This document shows, in pieces, positions 23,484 to 32,228 of a DNA stretch of 34,162 bases. Numbering within the stretch: position 1 is the first letter of the stretch; each line of letters starts with the position of its first letter. The notes beneath the pieces were generated by a model that was not told the origin of the DNA, ran no database searches, and was given only the letters and a program-made list of their open reading frames with translations. Where the stretch lies: positions 1 to 34,162 of the forward strand of contig JAJXWJ010000035.1 in NCBI GenBank assembly GCA_021781655.1. The letters run 5' to 3'. A program made the position numbers and the translations under genes. The DNA is from Bacillota bacterium (GTDB lineage: Bacteria; Bacillota; Clostridia; Clostridiales; Clostridiaceae).

Positions 23484-25031
23484 TTAATGCTCCTTATAAA
23501 TATTTTTTTTCTTAATCCTACTCTTTACTCGTGTATAATCGAAAATACCAAATATGAAGGTTAAAGCTATATATATAACCATTCCTGCCGATATAGAGAT
23601 TAAACACGATATACCGTTGCTCTTTGTAATATTATAGACATTTGCAAACAAAATTACAACAGATATAATCATTATGACTGAGGCATAAGCTGGCTTAATT
23701 ATGACTTCATGTATATTTAACTTTAATTTAAGTATTTTTTTTACTCTAAGCAAATTTAAAACAGCTGCCGTGCCATATCCAAAAATAGTACCTATTACAG
23801 CTCCATAAATATTTATATTCGGTACACTAACTAAAATTAATGTAATTACTATTTTTACAAAACATCCAAAAAATAAATTCTTCACTGGAATACTATATCT
23901 ACCAATACCTTGCAATATAGCTGTGCAGGTTTGTGCTAAAATAATAAATGGAATTGCAATGCTTAAATATTTCAAAATATTATATCCATCTCCATGACCC
24001 GGAAAAATTAAATTAAGTACTTGATATGACATAAAATATAGTCCAAAACATGAAGGTAAAGCAATTACCATAGAAACTCCTATGGCCATCTGAGTTTTTT
24101 TGTGCACCTCTTCTAATTTGTCCAATATAAAGGCTTCAGAAATTATAGGCACTATAGATGCACATAATGCTATCGATAAAGTTAATGGAACATTCACTAA
24201 TACAAATGCTTTTCCCGTTAATTGTCCATATAGCATCGTTGCTTCCCTTTGACTAAAACCTGCTATTAATAGCTTTTGTGGTACTATTATAGAATCAATA
24301 AGACCCATTACACTACTAACAGCTGCACCTATAGAAATAGGAATAGCTATATAGAGTAACTTACCAATCATCCACTTTTCTTTTATATTTATGGCTAAAC
24401 TAAATTTTTTACTATAAAACGTTATTATTAGATAAATACTTGAAAAAAATGCACCTGCTACAGCTCCAAAAGCTGCTCCTCCTGCTGCATACTCTATTCC
24501 CTTAGGTAAAAGAATATAAGCTAATGTTACCCCAACTACAACCCTTCCAAGTTGTTCGATTATTTGGGAAATTGCTGTAGGATTCATGTTTTGCTGTCCT
24601 TGAAAAAATCCACGGAAGGAGCCTACAATACAAATAAATAAGGGTGCTAAAGCGATTGCTAATAAGGAATAGTATGCTTTTTGATCCCACTTTAAAGTTA
24701 TTGTTATTTGCCTGCTAAAACAATAAATAAATAAGGTAAAGGCTACTCCCATTACTAGCATTAAAAATATTGCCTGTCTTAACACTAAAATAGCCTCTTC
24801 CTTATTATTCGTGGCATTTCTCTCAGAAACCATCTTTGAAATTGCTACGGGTATTCCAGAAGCCATTGCAATAAAAAACATATATAGCGGATATGACATC
24901 TGGTAATAGCCTATTCCTTCGTCACCTATAAGCATGATTAACGGCCATCTAAAAAATATACCTAAAAACTTTGCAAAAATACCAGCAATACCTAACACAG
25001 CAGTAGCTTTTGCAATAGATTGTTTTTTCAT
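23484..25031 (-). CDS. spoVB: Polysaccharide-type flippase, stage V sporulation protein B family
   Basis: A 515-residue membrane protein of the MATE/MOP superfamily with about 14 hydrophobic segments over its whole length. The N-terminus (AVLGIAGIFAKFLGIFFRWP) and the segment YYQMSYPLYMFFIAMASGIPVAISK, cited in part as MSYPLYMF and GIPVAISK, are typical of SpoVB/YabM. Such proteins move lipid-linked glycans across membranes; SpoVB is tied to the spore cortex. The position between spoVT and mazG corresponds to yabM in Bacillus, so it could be YabM rather than the strict SpoVB orthologue. The ATG follows GGGGGAAATACTAA. Confidence 0.9.
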   Translation of the reverse strand: MKKQSIAKATAVLGIAGIFAKFLGIFFRWPLIMLIGDEGIGYYQMSYPLYMFFIAMASGIPVAISKMVSERNATNNKEEAILVLRQAIFLMLVMGVAFTLFIYCFSRQITITLKWDQKAYYSLLAIALAPLFICIVGSFRGFFQGQQNMNPTAISQIIEQLGRVVVGVTLAYILLPKGIEYAAGGAAFGAVAGAFFSSIYLIITFYSKKFSLAINIKEKWMIGKLLYIAIPISIGAAVSSVMGLIDSIIVPQKLLIAGFSQREATMLYGQLTGKAFVLVNVPLTLSIALCASIVPIISEAFILDKLEEVHKKTQMAIGVSMVIALPSCFGLYFMSYQVLNLIFPGHGDGYNILKYLSIAIPFIILAQTCTAILQGIGRYSIPVKNLFFGCFVKIVITLILVSVPNINIYGAVIGTIFGYGTAAVLNLLRVKKILKLKLNIHEVIIKPAYASVIMIISVVILFANVYNITKSNGISCLISISAGMVIYIALTFIFGIFDYTRVKSRIKKKNIYKEH

Positions 25032-25094
25032 TTAGTATTTCCCCCAAAAATTATTTATTATAAATATATTAAATTTAGGGGTTTTCATACACCT

Positions 25095-25649
25095 TTATTG
25101 TTCAATTTGTTTACCTAAAAATATTGCTGCTGTTTCACTCAATTTAACCTCCATCTGTCCAAACTTCACATCATTTTCTTTTGACAATATTAAAACCGCC
25201 CCAATAGCGTCACCTTGTGCAACAATGGGAACAGCAATCTGAGCAAAATACTTATTTGATAAATCTTCATCATCGTAAATAGGTATTGCCTTATCGTCCC
25301 TATCATTCATATTAAAGGTCTTTCTTTCTTCCATAACCTTTTCCAGTTCGTTACTAATACGTTTGTCCAAGTATTCCTTCTTTACTGCACCGCTTACCGA
25401 TATAATGCTGTCCTTATCACAAATTATAACTATATGTCCTATAGTTGCATTTAAAGATTCTGCATATTCTTTTGAAAAATCACTAAGCTCACCAATTGGC
25501 GAGTACTTTTTTAAAATTACTCCACCCTCTCTATCTGTGAATATTTCAAGAGGGTCACCTTCTCTTATCCTTAATGTTCTTCTTATTTCTTTTGGTATAA
25601 CAACTCTGCCAAGATCGTCTATTCTTCTTACAATACCTGTTGCCTTCAT
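25095..25649 (-). CDS. spoVT: Stage V sporulation protein T, AbrB-type regulator
   Basis: A forespore transcription regulator that tunes SigmaG-dependent genes. 184 residues: an N-terminal AbrB swapped-hairpin DNA-binding domain (1 to about 50, MKATGIVRRIDDLGRVVIPK, RTLRIREGDPLEIF) and a C-terminal GAF domain (about 56-180, ending SETAAIFLGKQIEQ) with an unknown ligand. The ATG has AAGGAGGG upstream. A SigmaG-like promoter lies at 25687-25717, as expected for this regulon. Confidence 0.96.
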   Translation of the reverse strand: MKATGIVRRIDDLGRVVIPKEIRRTLRIREGDPLEIFTDREGGVILKKYSPIGELSDFSKEYAESLNATIGHIVIICDKDSIISVSGAVKKEYLDKRISNELEKVMEERKTFNMNDRDDKAIPIYDDEDLSNKYFAQIAVPIVAQGDAIGAVLILSKENDVKFGQMEVKLSETAAIFLGKQIEQ

Positions 25650-25686
25650 ATTTATTCCCTCCTTATATTAAATTATCTTACAAACT

Positions 25687-25717
25687 TAGTATCCTACTAA
25701 TAATGAAATTTTATGCA
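25687..25717 (-). promoter_or_regulatory. SigmaG-like promoter of spoVT
   Basis: On the minus strand: TGCATA (25712-25717), 18 bases, GATACTA (25687-25693). This is close to the Bacillus SigmaG pattern TGMATA and CATACTA, with one mismatch. The transcript would start near 25680, about 30 bases before the ATG. Confidence 0.6.
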
Positions 25718-25740
25718 TAATTGCTAACTTTTTTAAAAAT

Positions 25741-25778
25741 AAAAAAATCTGCCAGTATTTTAACTGACAGATTTTTTT
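25741..25778 (-). terminator. Terminator of prsA
   Basis: AAAAAAATCTG.CAGT/ACTG.CAGATTTTTTT (25741-25756 and 25763-25778), a long stem with one mismatch that starts 2 bases after the prsA stop. T runs on both strands. Confidence 0.88.
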
Positions 25779-25780
25779 AA

Positions 25781-26812
25781 CTATTCATTTTGAGGATATT
25801 CTTTTATTTTAGCCGCATTTTTCCAGCTCTTTACTGAATTGTTGTATGCTGTTTGTTTTGCATTTTGTAAAAGTGTATCAGAAATAGATTTCTTAAGCGT
25901 TGCATCTAAAGGCTTAAGTGGATTATTAGTTCTAGATATACATTTTATAATATGCCATCCAAACTGTGTCTGCACTGGATTTGAAATCTCTCCTTGTTTT
26001 AGTTTAACTGCTGCTGCTAAAAATGTTGGATCTAATTGTGATTGTGCATCTGTATAAGACATTGAACCTAAATCACCACCATTAGCACTTGAACCAGTAT
26101 CAGTTGAATCTTTTTTAGCTTCTGTTGCAAAGTCTGCACCTTTATCTAGTTCAGCTTTAATCTGCTCTGCTTCTGCTTGGGTTTTAACTAATATGTGAGC
26201 AAAATCAAAAGTATTTGGTGTTGTTGTGTAATTTTCTGGATTTTGATTATAATAATCTTGAATTTGCTTATCTGTTATTTTTGTATTTTTAGTAAGATAA
26301 TCTACAACTTTATTTGTTATTATGTTAGTTTTTATTTGATCTTTTAACATATCCACTGTATATCCGTTTTGCTTTAAATAATCGCTCCATGAAGTTGCAG
26401 CCGAACCGGATGATGATGCTTGGGTCTGATAGCTTGATTCATAACTATTATATTGGGTTGTAATTTCCTTATTTAGTTCAGTATCACTTGGTATTAAATT
26501 CTTTGACTTAGCATACTGAGTAGTCAACAGTTCATTTTCCATCTGTGTAACCATGGATGCCTTATCAGTTTTTAACTGAGTTGCAACTTGAGAGTTAGAT
26601 GCATAATCATTTCCATATTGAGATTTAAGCTGTGCAATTTCTGGAGCCATCCTAGCATCCAATTGTGCTTTCGTAATTGTGTCATCATTAACCTTTGCTA
26701 CTGGACTATTTGCTATTCCTTGTGGTGTCTTTACTATCAAGTTACAACCACTAACTGAAGCTACAGTAACAACCATTACTGCTGCTAAAGCTATCTTTTT
26801 TATACTTTTCAA
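25781..26812 (-). CDS. prsA: PrsA-type peptidyl-prolyl isomerase lipoprotein
   Basis: A lipoprotein foldase on the outer face of the membrane that helps secreted proteins fold. 343 residues, with a TTG start after AGGGGG (7 bases). Signal peptide: basic MKSIKK, hydrophobic 8-19 and lipobox VSGC with Cys23. SurA-like N-terminal region about 35-190 with a Ser/Thr/Gln-rich stretch near 120-145. The parvulin domain is about 203-297 (FDFAHILVK, GGDLG, QTQFGWHIIKC). It replaces no known gene in the Bacillus order, where none lies between spoVT and mfd, but a similar placement is common in clostridia as far as I recall. Confidence 0.93.
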   Translation of the reverse strand: MKSIKKIALAAVMVVTVASVSGCNLIVKTPQGIANSPVAKVNDDTITKAQLDARMAPEIAQLKSQYGNDYASNSQVATQLKTDKASMVTQMENELLTTQYAKSKNLIPSDTELNKEITTQYNSYESSYQTQASSSGSAATSWSDYLKQNGYTVDMLKDQIKTNIITNKVVDYLTKNTKITDKQIQDYYNQNPENYTTTPNTFDFAHILVKTQAEAEQIKAELDKGADFATEAKKDSTDTGSSANGGDLGSMSYTDAQSQLDPTFLAAAVKLKQGEISNPVQTQFGWHIIKCISRTNNPLKPLDATLKKSISDTLLQNAKQTAYNNSVKSWKNAAKIKEYPQNE

Positions 26813-26881
26813 TTTTATTCCCCCTACGCGGTTTATTTATAGCTAAGTATTTAGCTTTAATTTTAACACAAAATCATTTTT

Positions 26882-29800
26882 TTAAATTTTTGATTTCATG
26901 TATTCTAACAATTCAATTAATTTTGCTACGATATCACCTTTTAAGATATTCTTTGTATTATATATTATTACCGGTTTCACTTCAACCTTAAATATTACAG
27001 CTTTGAAATAATCCTTCATAATTCCTTTTACTAATTCTTCTGTTATTTTTTCCTTATTTTCGAAAATTATTTGCACAAAATCTTTTTTATCCTTTATTTC
27101 AACAATTCCAACCTTCTTAGCTATACTTTTTAAATATGCAATATTCATAAGTGTAACTACAGAAGGCGGTATATCAGAATATCTATCTTCAAGTTCCTCT
27201 TGAACTTCATAATATTCTTCTTTAGAATCTATAGCCGCTATTTTCTTGTATATTTCAATTTTTTGTACAACGTCTTCTATATACTTATCTGGAATGTATG
27301 CATCAACTTTAAGTTCAATTGTAGTATCTATAGGTTCTCTTTCTATATCGCCCTTTATTAATTTTATAGTATCTTCTAACATTCTACAATACAAATCGTA
27401 ACCTATTGCAGCCATATGACCATGCTGTGCAGAACCCATCATGTTACCTGCACCTCTTATTTCTAAATCTCTCATAGCTACTTTAAAACCAGAACCTAGC
27501 TCTGTAAAATCTTTTATCGCTTTTAGTCTCTTTTCTGCTACCTCAGACATTATTTTATCTTTTCTATGTGTTAGGTAAGCATAGGCCATACGGTTTGTTC
27601 TGCCAACCCTTCCTCTCAATTGGTATAGCTGCGATAATCCCATTTTATCGGCATCATAAATTATCATTGTATTTGAATTTTGAATATCTATACCTGTTTC
27701 AATTATAGTTGTACATAACAATATGTGATACTGCTTATCCATGAAACCGAGCATAACCGCTTCCAGCTCTCTCTCTGTCATCTGACCATGTGCAATAGCA
27801 ATTTCAGCTTCTGGAATCAATTTTGAAAGTTCAGCTGCCATTTCTTTAATGGTTTCAACTCTGTTATAAACAAAAAACACCTGACCTCCTCTATTTATTT
27901 CCCTTAGCACTGCATCTCTAATTAACTGTTCATTATATTCAACTACATAAGTTTGAACTGGATGCCTTTCCTCTGGCGGAGTTTCTATTAAGCTAATATC
28001 TCTAACCCCAGATAGGGACATATGGAGCGTTCTAGGTATAGGTGTAGCCGTAAGTGTAAGTACATCTATATTATTTTTAAATTTTTTAATTTTTTCCTTA
28101 TGCGTTACACCAAACCTTTGTTCCTCATCTATTATTAAAAGTCCTAAATCTTTAAATACTATATCCTTCTGAATTATTCTGTGAGTGCCAATTAGTATGT
28201 CCACATTTCCTTCTTTAACTGCTTTAATAGTATTTTTCTGCTGAGCCACTGATCTAAATCTACTCATCATATCGATTTTCACAGGGAAATCCGAAAACCT
28301 TTTAATAAAATTATTATAATGCTGTTCTGCTAAAATAGTAGTTGGAACTAAAAAAGCAACTTGTTTTCCATCCATAACAGCTTTGAATGCAGCTCTTACT
28401 GCTACTTCCGTCTTTCCATAACCAACATCACCACAAAGTAGTCTATCCATTACCTTACCATTTTCCATATCATTTTTAATTTCTTCTATAGCATTTAGCT
28501 GATCTGGAGTTTCATCGTATGGAAATTCTTCTTCAAATTGCTTTTGCCATACTGTATCTTTTGAGTAATGATAACCTTTTAAAGTAGACCTTACAGCATA
28601 AAGCTTTACAAGCTCCTCTGCAATTTCATTAATAGATTTTTTCACTTTATTTTTTGCTTTGTTCCATTCGCTTCCACCTAATTTACTAACCTTAGGAGCA
28701 TTTCCTTCACTTCCAATATACTTTTGAACTAAGTCCAACTGTTCAACTGGAACAAATAGTTTATCTTCTCCTGAAAAGCTTAGCTCCAGATAATCTTTTT
28801 TTATTCCATCCACATCTAACTGTCTTATACCTTTGTAGATTCCAATTCCATGATTTACATGAACAACATAATCACCTAATTTTAGCTCAGAAAAGCTTTT
28901 AATTTTGCTTACACCTTTTTGCTTCTTACGTTTTGTTTTTCTTTTGGTTTCACCAAATATTTCTTTATCGGAAATTACACAAAGCCTCAAGTCAGAATAT
29001 TCAAATCCCTTATTTAAACTACCGAAGGTTATTACAACCTCTCCATACTCAAGACTCTTAATATCATCTCTATAGCTGCATTCTATTCCCTTATCTCTAA
29101 GGTTATTGGCCATTCTTTCTCCTCTAGGCCTACTTCCACATAAAATAACAACTTTATATCCTTTTTCTTTTTTCGTTCTCACTTCATTTTCAAAAAGATC
29201 TAAAACTCCTCCAAAGCTTCCAATAGTAATTTCATTAAAGGTTTCAGAATATTCTGGTTCAATTAAAGCTCCGCTTTTGTTTAGAGAACTTAAGGATACA
29301 ACAGTGCTACTACCTAAAAGTTCAACCAATTCATCTTTAGGTACGAGTAGTTTTCCTTGACTTGGCAAGATATCCGCTCTTTCGAGAAAATGGATGTAAT
29401 TTTGTTCAAACTCATAGTATGTACTCTCTAACTTTCCCTTGCACCTTACCGGATCATCAATAACTATAAGGGCATTTTTAAAAAATTCTAAAAAAGTAGA
29501 TGGCTTTTCATAAAAATATGATAAAAAACTATCTATAGTTTCAAAGGTTGATGTTTCCTTTAGATTCTCAAGATTAGCATTAATAATGTTTGTTAACTTA
29601 TCTACCTTTTCCTTATCATCTTTAATATTGTTTATTATAGCTCCAAGTTCTTTTTTAATTTTTTCATATCCAGCTTCAATATTACCTCTCTCTAAAATAA
29701 TTTCCTTTGCTGGAAACACCTCGATTTTATTGACCTTTTCTATGCTTCTTTGGGATTCAGCATTAAAGGTTCTAATAGAATCAACTTCATCTCCAAAAAA

Positions 29801-30385
29801 CTCTATTCTATATGGCATTCTTAAGGTAGGAGGATATAAATCTAAAATTCCACCTCTAAAAGAAAACTGCCCTTTATTTTCAACGATTTCAACTCTGTCA
29901 TAACCTGAAAGTACAAGCTTTTCATTTAATTCCTTCAAACTCAAGCTATCCCCAATTTTAATTGAGAAACTATACTTTTTATAAAGTTCTACTGGGGTAT
30001 AGAAAGAAGTAAATGCATCAATAGTAGTAACAATTATTTTTCTTCCTTTTGAAATCATCTCTTTTATTACTTTTATTCTTTCCCAACGCAAATCACCTGA
30101 AATGGCATCGATATTGTAAAACACTACCTCCATTGCAGGAAAATAATATACATTTGGTATGTATAAAGATAAATCTTCATAAATCTTTTTAGCTTCTATA
30201 TCATTATCCGTTACTACAATTATTTGATCATTGCATTCCTCATATAGCCCATAAACAAAATGGCTCTTTGCCGATTCTGATAGTCCTAATACACCAACAG
30301 AAAATCGATCTTTTTTTATACTTTCTATTATATTTACAAACTTTTTATTTTCTCTGAAAGGCTGTACAAGCCCCCTTAATCTCAT
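26882..30385 (-). CDS. mfd: Transcription-repair coupling factor
   Basis: An ATP-driven translocase that removes RNA polymerase stalled at DNA lesions and recruits UvrA. 1167 residues from the ATG at 30385 (GAGGTG at 6-7 bases); a GTG three codons upstream lies within that ribosome site. Order: UvrB-like N-terminal part (about 1-330), polymerase-interaction domain about 490-550 (GDYVVHVNHGIGIYKG), RecG-like motor with Walker A GDVGYGKTEVA near 650, DEEQ near 750, TATPIPRTL, and motif VI region QLRGRVGR. C-terminal TRCF domain from about 1010. Starts 20 bases after pth; the small fin gene found between them in Bacillus is absent. Confidence 0.97.
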   Translation of the reverse strand: MRLRGLVQPFRENKKFVNIIESIKKDRFSVGVLGLSESAKSHFVYGLYEECNDQIIVVTDNDIEAKKIYEDLSLYIPNVYYFPAMEVVFYNIDAISGDLRWERIKVIKEMISKGRKIIVTTIDAFTSFYTPVELYKKYSFSIKIGDSLSLKELNEKLVLSGYDRVEIVENKGQFSFRGGILDLYPPTLRMPYRIEFFGDEVDSIRTFNAESQRSIEKVNKIEVFPAKEIILERGNIEAGYEKIKKELGAIINNIKDDKEKVDKLTNIINANLENLKETSTFETIDSFLSYFYEKPSTFLEFFKNALIVIDDPVRCKGKLESTYYEFEQNYIHFLERADILPSQGKLLVPKDELVELLGSSTVVSLSSLNKSGALIEPEYSETFNEITIGSFGGVLDLFENEVRTKKEKGYKVVILCGSRPRGERMANNLRDKGIECSYRDDIKSLEYGEVVITFGSLNKGFEYSDLRLCVISDKEIFGETKRKTKRKKQKGVSKIKSFSELKLGDYVVHVNHGIGIYKGIRQLDVDGIKKDYLELSFSGEDKLFVPVEQLDLVQKYIGSEGNAPKVSKLGGSEWNKAKNKVKKSINEIAEELVKLYAVRSTLKGYHYSKDTVWQKQFEEEFPYDETPDQLNAIEEIKNDMENGKVMDRLLCGDVGYGKTEVAVRAAFKAVMDGKQVAFLVPTTILAEQHYNNFIKRFSDFPVKIDMMSRFRSVAQQKNTIKAVKEGNVDILIGTHRIIQKDIVFKDLGLLIIDEEQRFGVTHKEKIKKFKNNIDVLTLTATPIPRTLHMSLSGVRDISLIETPPEERHPVQTYVVEYNEQLIRDAVLREINRGGQVFFVYNRVETIKEMAAELSKLIPEAEIAIAHGQMTERELEAVMLGFMDKQYHILLCTTIIETGIDIQNSNTMIIYDADKMGLSQLYQLRGRVGRTNRMAYAYLTHRKDKIMSEVAEKRLKAIKDFTELGSGFKVAMRDLEIRGAGNMMGSAQHGHMAAIGYDLYCRMLEDTIKLIKGDIEREPIDTTIELKVDAYIPDKYIEDVVQKIEIYKKIAAIDSKEEYYEVQEELEDRYSDIPPSVVTLMNIAYLKSIAKKVGIVEIKDKKDFVQIIFENKEKITEELVKGIMKDYFKAVIFKVEVKPVIIYNTKNILKGDIVAKLIELLEYMKSKI

Positions 30386-30414
30386 ATTTAACACCTCATT
30401 AAGCTTAACATAAA

Positions 30415-30978
30415 TTATGCCTTGAATCCATTGAATTTATTCATAGCCTCACTAATACCATCAACTATAATACTTTCTGAAGCATCCATAGCTGCTTTAA
30501 ATGTTTCTGATACGATTTCTTGGTCCTCTTTACTAAATGAACCTAGTACATGCGAAACCAAATCCCCTTTTGGGCCGCCAACTCCCACCTTTATTCTTGG
30601 AAAAATCTCACTATTAAGTCTTAAAATCAAACTTTTGATTCCGTTGTGACCACCAGCACTTCCAGACTGTCTTATTCTTATTCTTCCTACTTCTAAACTG
30701 ATATCATCATAAATTACTATAATGTTTTCTTTGGGAATCTTGTAAAAGTTAACCACTTCTATTACACTATCTCCACTTAAATTCATATATGTTGAAGGCT
30801 TAAGTAAAATCACTTTCTCATTACCTATTTTACCTTCTCCGTACATACCTTTAAATTTTGTCCTATTAATATGAATATTATACTTTTCTGAAATCATATC
30901 TAAAACATCAAACCCTACATTATGCCTGGTATGATTGTATTCTATTCCAGGATTTCCAAGTCCTACAATTAAATACAT
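30415..30978 (-). CDS. pth: Peptidyl-tRNA hydrolase
   Basis: Cleaves peptidyl-tRNA released prematurely from ribosomes, recycling tRNA. 187 residues, the standard length. The active-site region [19 protein letters not shown] has catalytic His19. [24 protein letters not shown] and [11 protein letters not shown] (with conserved Asp and His) follow, then VGVGGPKGD. The ATG has AAGGAAGTG upstream. Forms a pair with mfd. Known as spoVC in Bacillus. Confidence 0.97.
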   Translation of the reverse strand: MYLIVGLGNPGIEYNHTRHNVGFDVLDMISEKYNIHINRTKFKGMYGEGKIGNEKVILLKPSTYMNLSGDSVIEVVNFYKIPKENIIVIYDDISLEVGRIRIRQSGSAGGHNGIKSLILRLNSEIFPRIKVGVGGPKGDLVSHVLGSFSKEDQEIVSETFKAAMDASESIIVDGISEAMNKFNGFKA

Positions 30979-31035
30979 TGCTTATCACTTCCTTTTATTT
31001 TATCACAATTTTAATTATATAAATATATTTATCAA

Positions 31036-31066
31036 ATAAAAATACGCAGTAATATTAATTTACTGC
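31036..31066 (-). terminator. Terminator after the HtrA-like gene
   Basis: GCAGTAA/TTACTGC (31046-31052 and 31060-31066) with a 7-base loop, 11 bases past the stop, followed on the minus strand by GTATTTTTATTT. Confidence 0.7.
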
Positions 31067-31076
31067 TTTTAAAAAT

Positions 31077-32201
31077 TTAATTATCATCTGCTTTTCCTGA
31101 AAGAACTATGCTTATATTTAAATACTTGCCATTTCTATATATTACACAAGGCACACTGTCTCCAACCTTATGGGCTTCCAAAATATCACCAATTTCATCA
31201 ATAGATTTTATTGGTATTGTATCTAATTGTGTAACTATATCTCCTATTTTAATTCCAGCATTACTTGCACCAGAACCAGCTAAGACACTTTTCACAATAA
31301 CTCCTGTAATTTTTTTGCTTTTATCATAATAATCCCTTGAAGTGAACCCTATATCTGGTCTTATTACATGACCAGTTTTTATTATTGAATTAACAATAGT
31401 ATTTACATCATTAATTGGCACTGCATTTCCAAGTGCACCGTCACTATTACTAAAACTATTTATACCAATAACATTTCCGTTAGCATCGCAAAGTGCTCCC
31501 CCAATATTTCCAGTATAAATTCTAGCATCTGTCTGGAGTACCTTATAGTTTACATTATCTCCATTTTCGCTTCTCTCAACCTGTTTATTTAATGCACTTA
31601 TTACTCCTGTGGTTACAACACCTGAAAATTGTTCTCCACTTGGATTGCCTATTGCAATTGCAATATCTCCTACTTCAAGCTTTGAAGAATCACCTAATTT
31701 TGCATAAGGTAAACTTTTTGCAGCAACCTTTAAAACAGCTAAATCATATAAAGGATCATACCCTACAACAGACGCTGCTAAAGGCGTATTATTTTTGCTG
31801 CTAGGAAAATTTACCACATGACTACTTTTACCTTTAATTATATGGTAACTTGTAATTATATATCCATCAGAACTAAATATTACTCCTGAGCCAATACTAG
31901 TAACGCCTCCATTGCTATTGCTGTTGCTAATGCCTACAATTGACTGTCCAACCTTTTCTGCAACGTTTTTTACTGTATTGTTAGTGTCATTAGACTTTGT
32001 AGATTTTTGAAGGAGTGCTGCTATATCAACATTGCTCTTACTTGAAAAATAGTAACCGGATACTCCACCAGAAATTATAGCAAGTAAAACAAATGTAATC
32101 ACTCTAAAAATATTTTTTACAAAAGAATATTTTTTTTCTTTAATAAAATTAATTTCTCCAGTGTTTCTATTTTGTAATTCATTAGAATCTTGTTTGTTCA
32201 T
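31077..32201 (-). CDS. HtrA/DegP-family protein lacking the catalytic serine
   Basis: 374 residues: cytoplasmic tail 1-28, one membrane segment at about 30-51, trypsin-like domain about 78-270 and a PDZ domain about 280-370 (GVIVKSVLAGSGASNAGIKIGDIVTQL, cited in parts). His120 (in TSYHIIKG) and Asp153 (in DPLYDLAVLKV) of the triad are present. However the normal GNSGG is GNIGG (231-235): Ile233 replaces the nucleophilic Ser, encoded by ATT at 31503-31505. The preceding NPG is also changed to YTG. The rest of the frame is intact, so it reads as a pseudoprotease rather than a broken gene, perhaps acting as a chaperone, sensor or decoy. It follows the kinase gene by 27 bases with AAGGAGG, and is probably cotranscribed. 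Confidence 0.9.
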   Translation of the reverse strand: MNKQDSNELQNRNTGEINFIKEKKYSFVKNIFRVITFVLLAIISGGVSGYYFSSKSNVDIAALLQKSTKSNDTNNTVKNVAEKVGQSIVGISNSNSNGGVTSIGSGVIFSSDGYIITSYHIIKGKSSHVVNFPSSKNNTPLAASVVGYDPLYDLAVLKVAAKSLPYAKLGDSSKLEVGDIAIAIGNPSGEQFSGVVTTGVISALNKQVERSENGDNVNYKVLQTDARIYTGNIGGALCDANGNVIGINSFSNSDGALGNAVPINDVNTIVNSIIKTGHVIRPDIGFTSRDYYDKSKKITGVIVKSVLAGSGASNAGIKIGDIVTQLDTIPIKSIDEIGDILEAHKVGDSVPCVIYRNGKYLNISIVLSGKADDN

Positions 32202-32228
32202 AATACAGCACCTCCTTCAAAGTAATTT

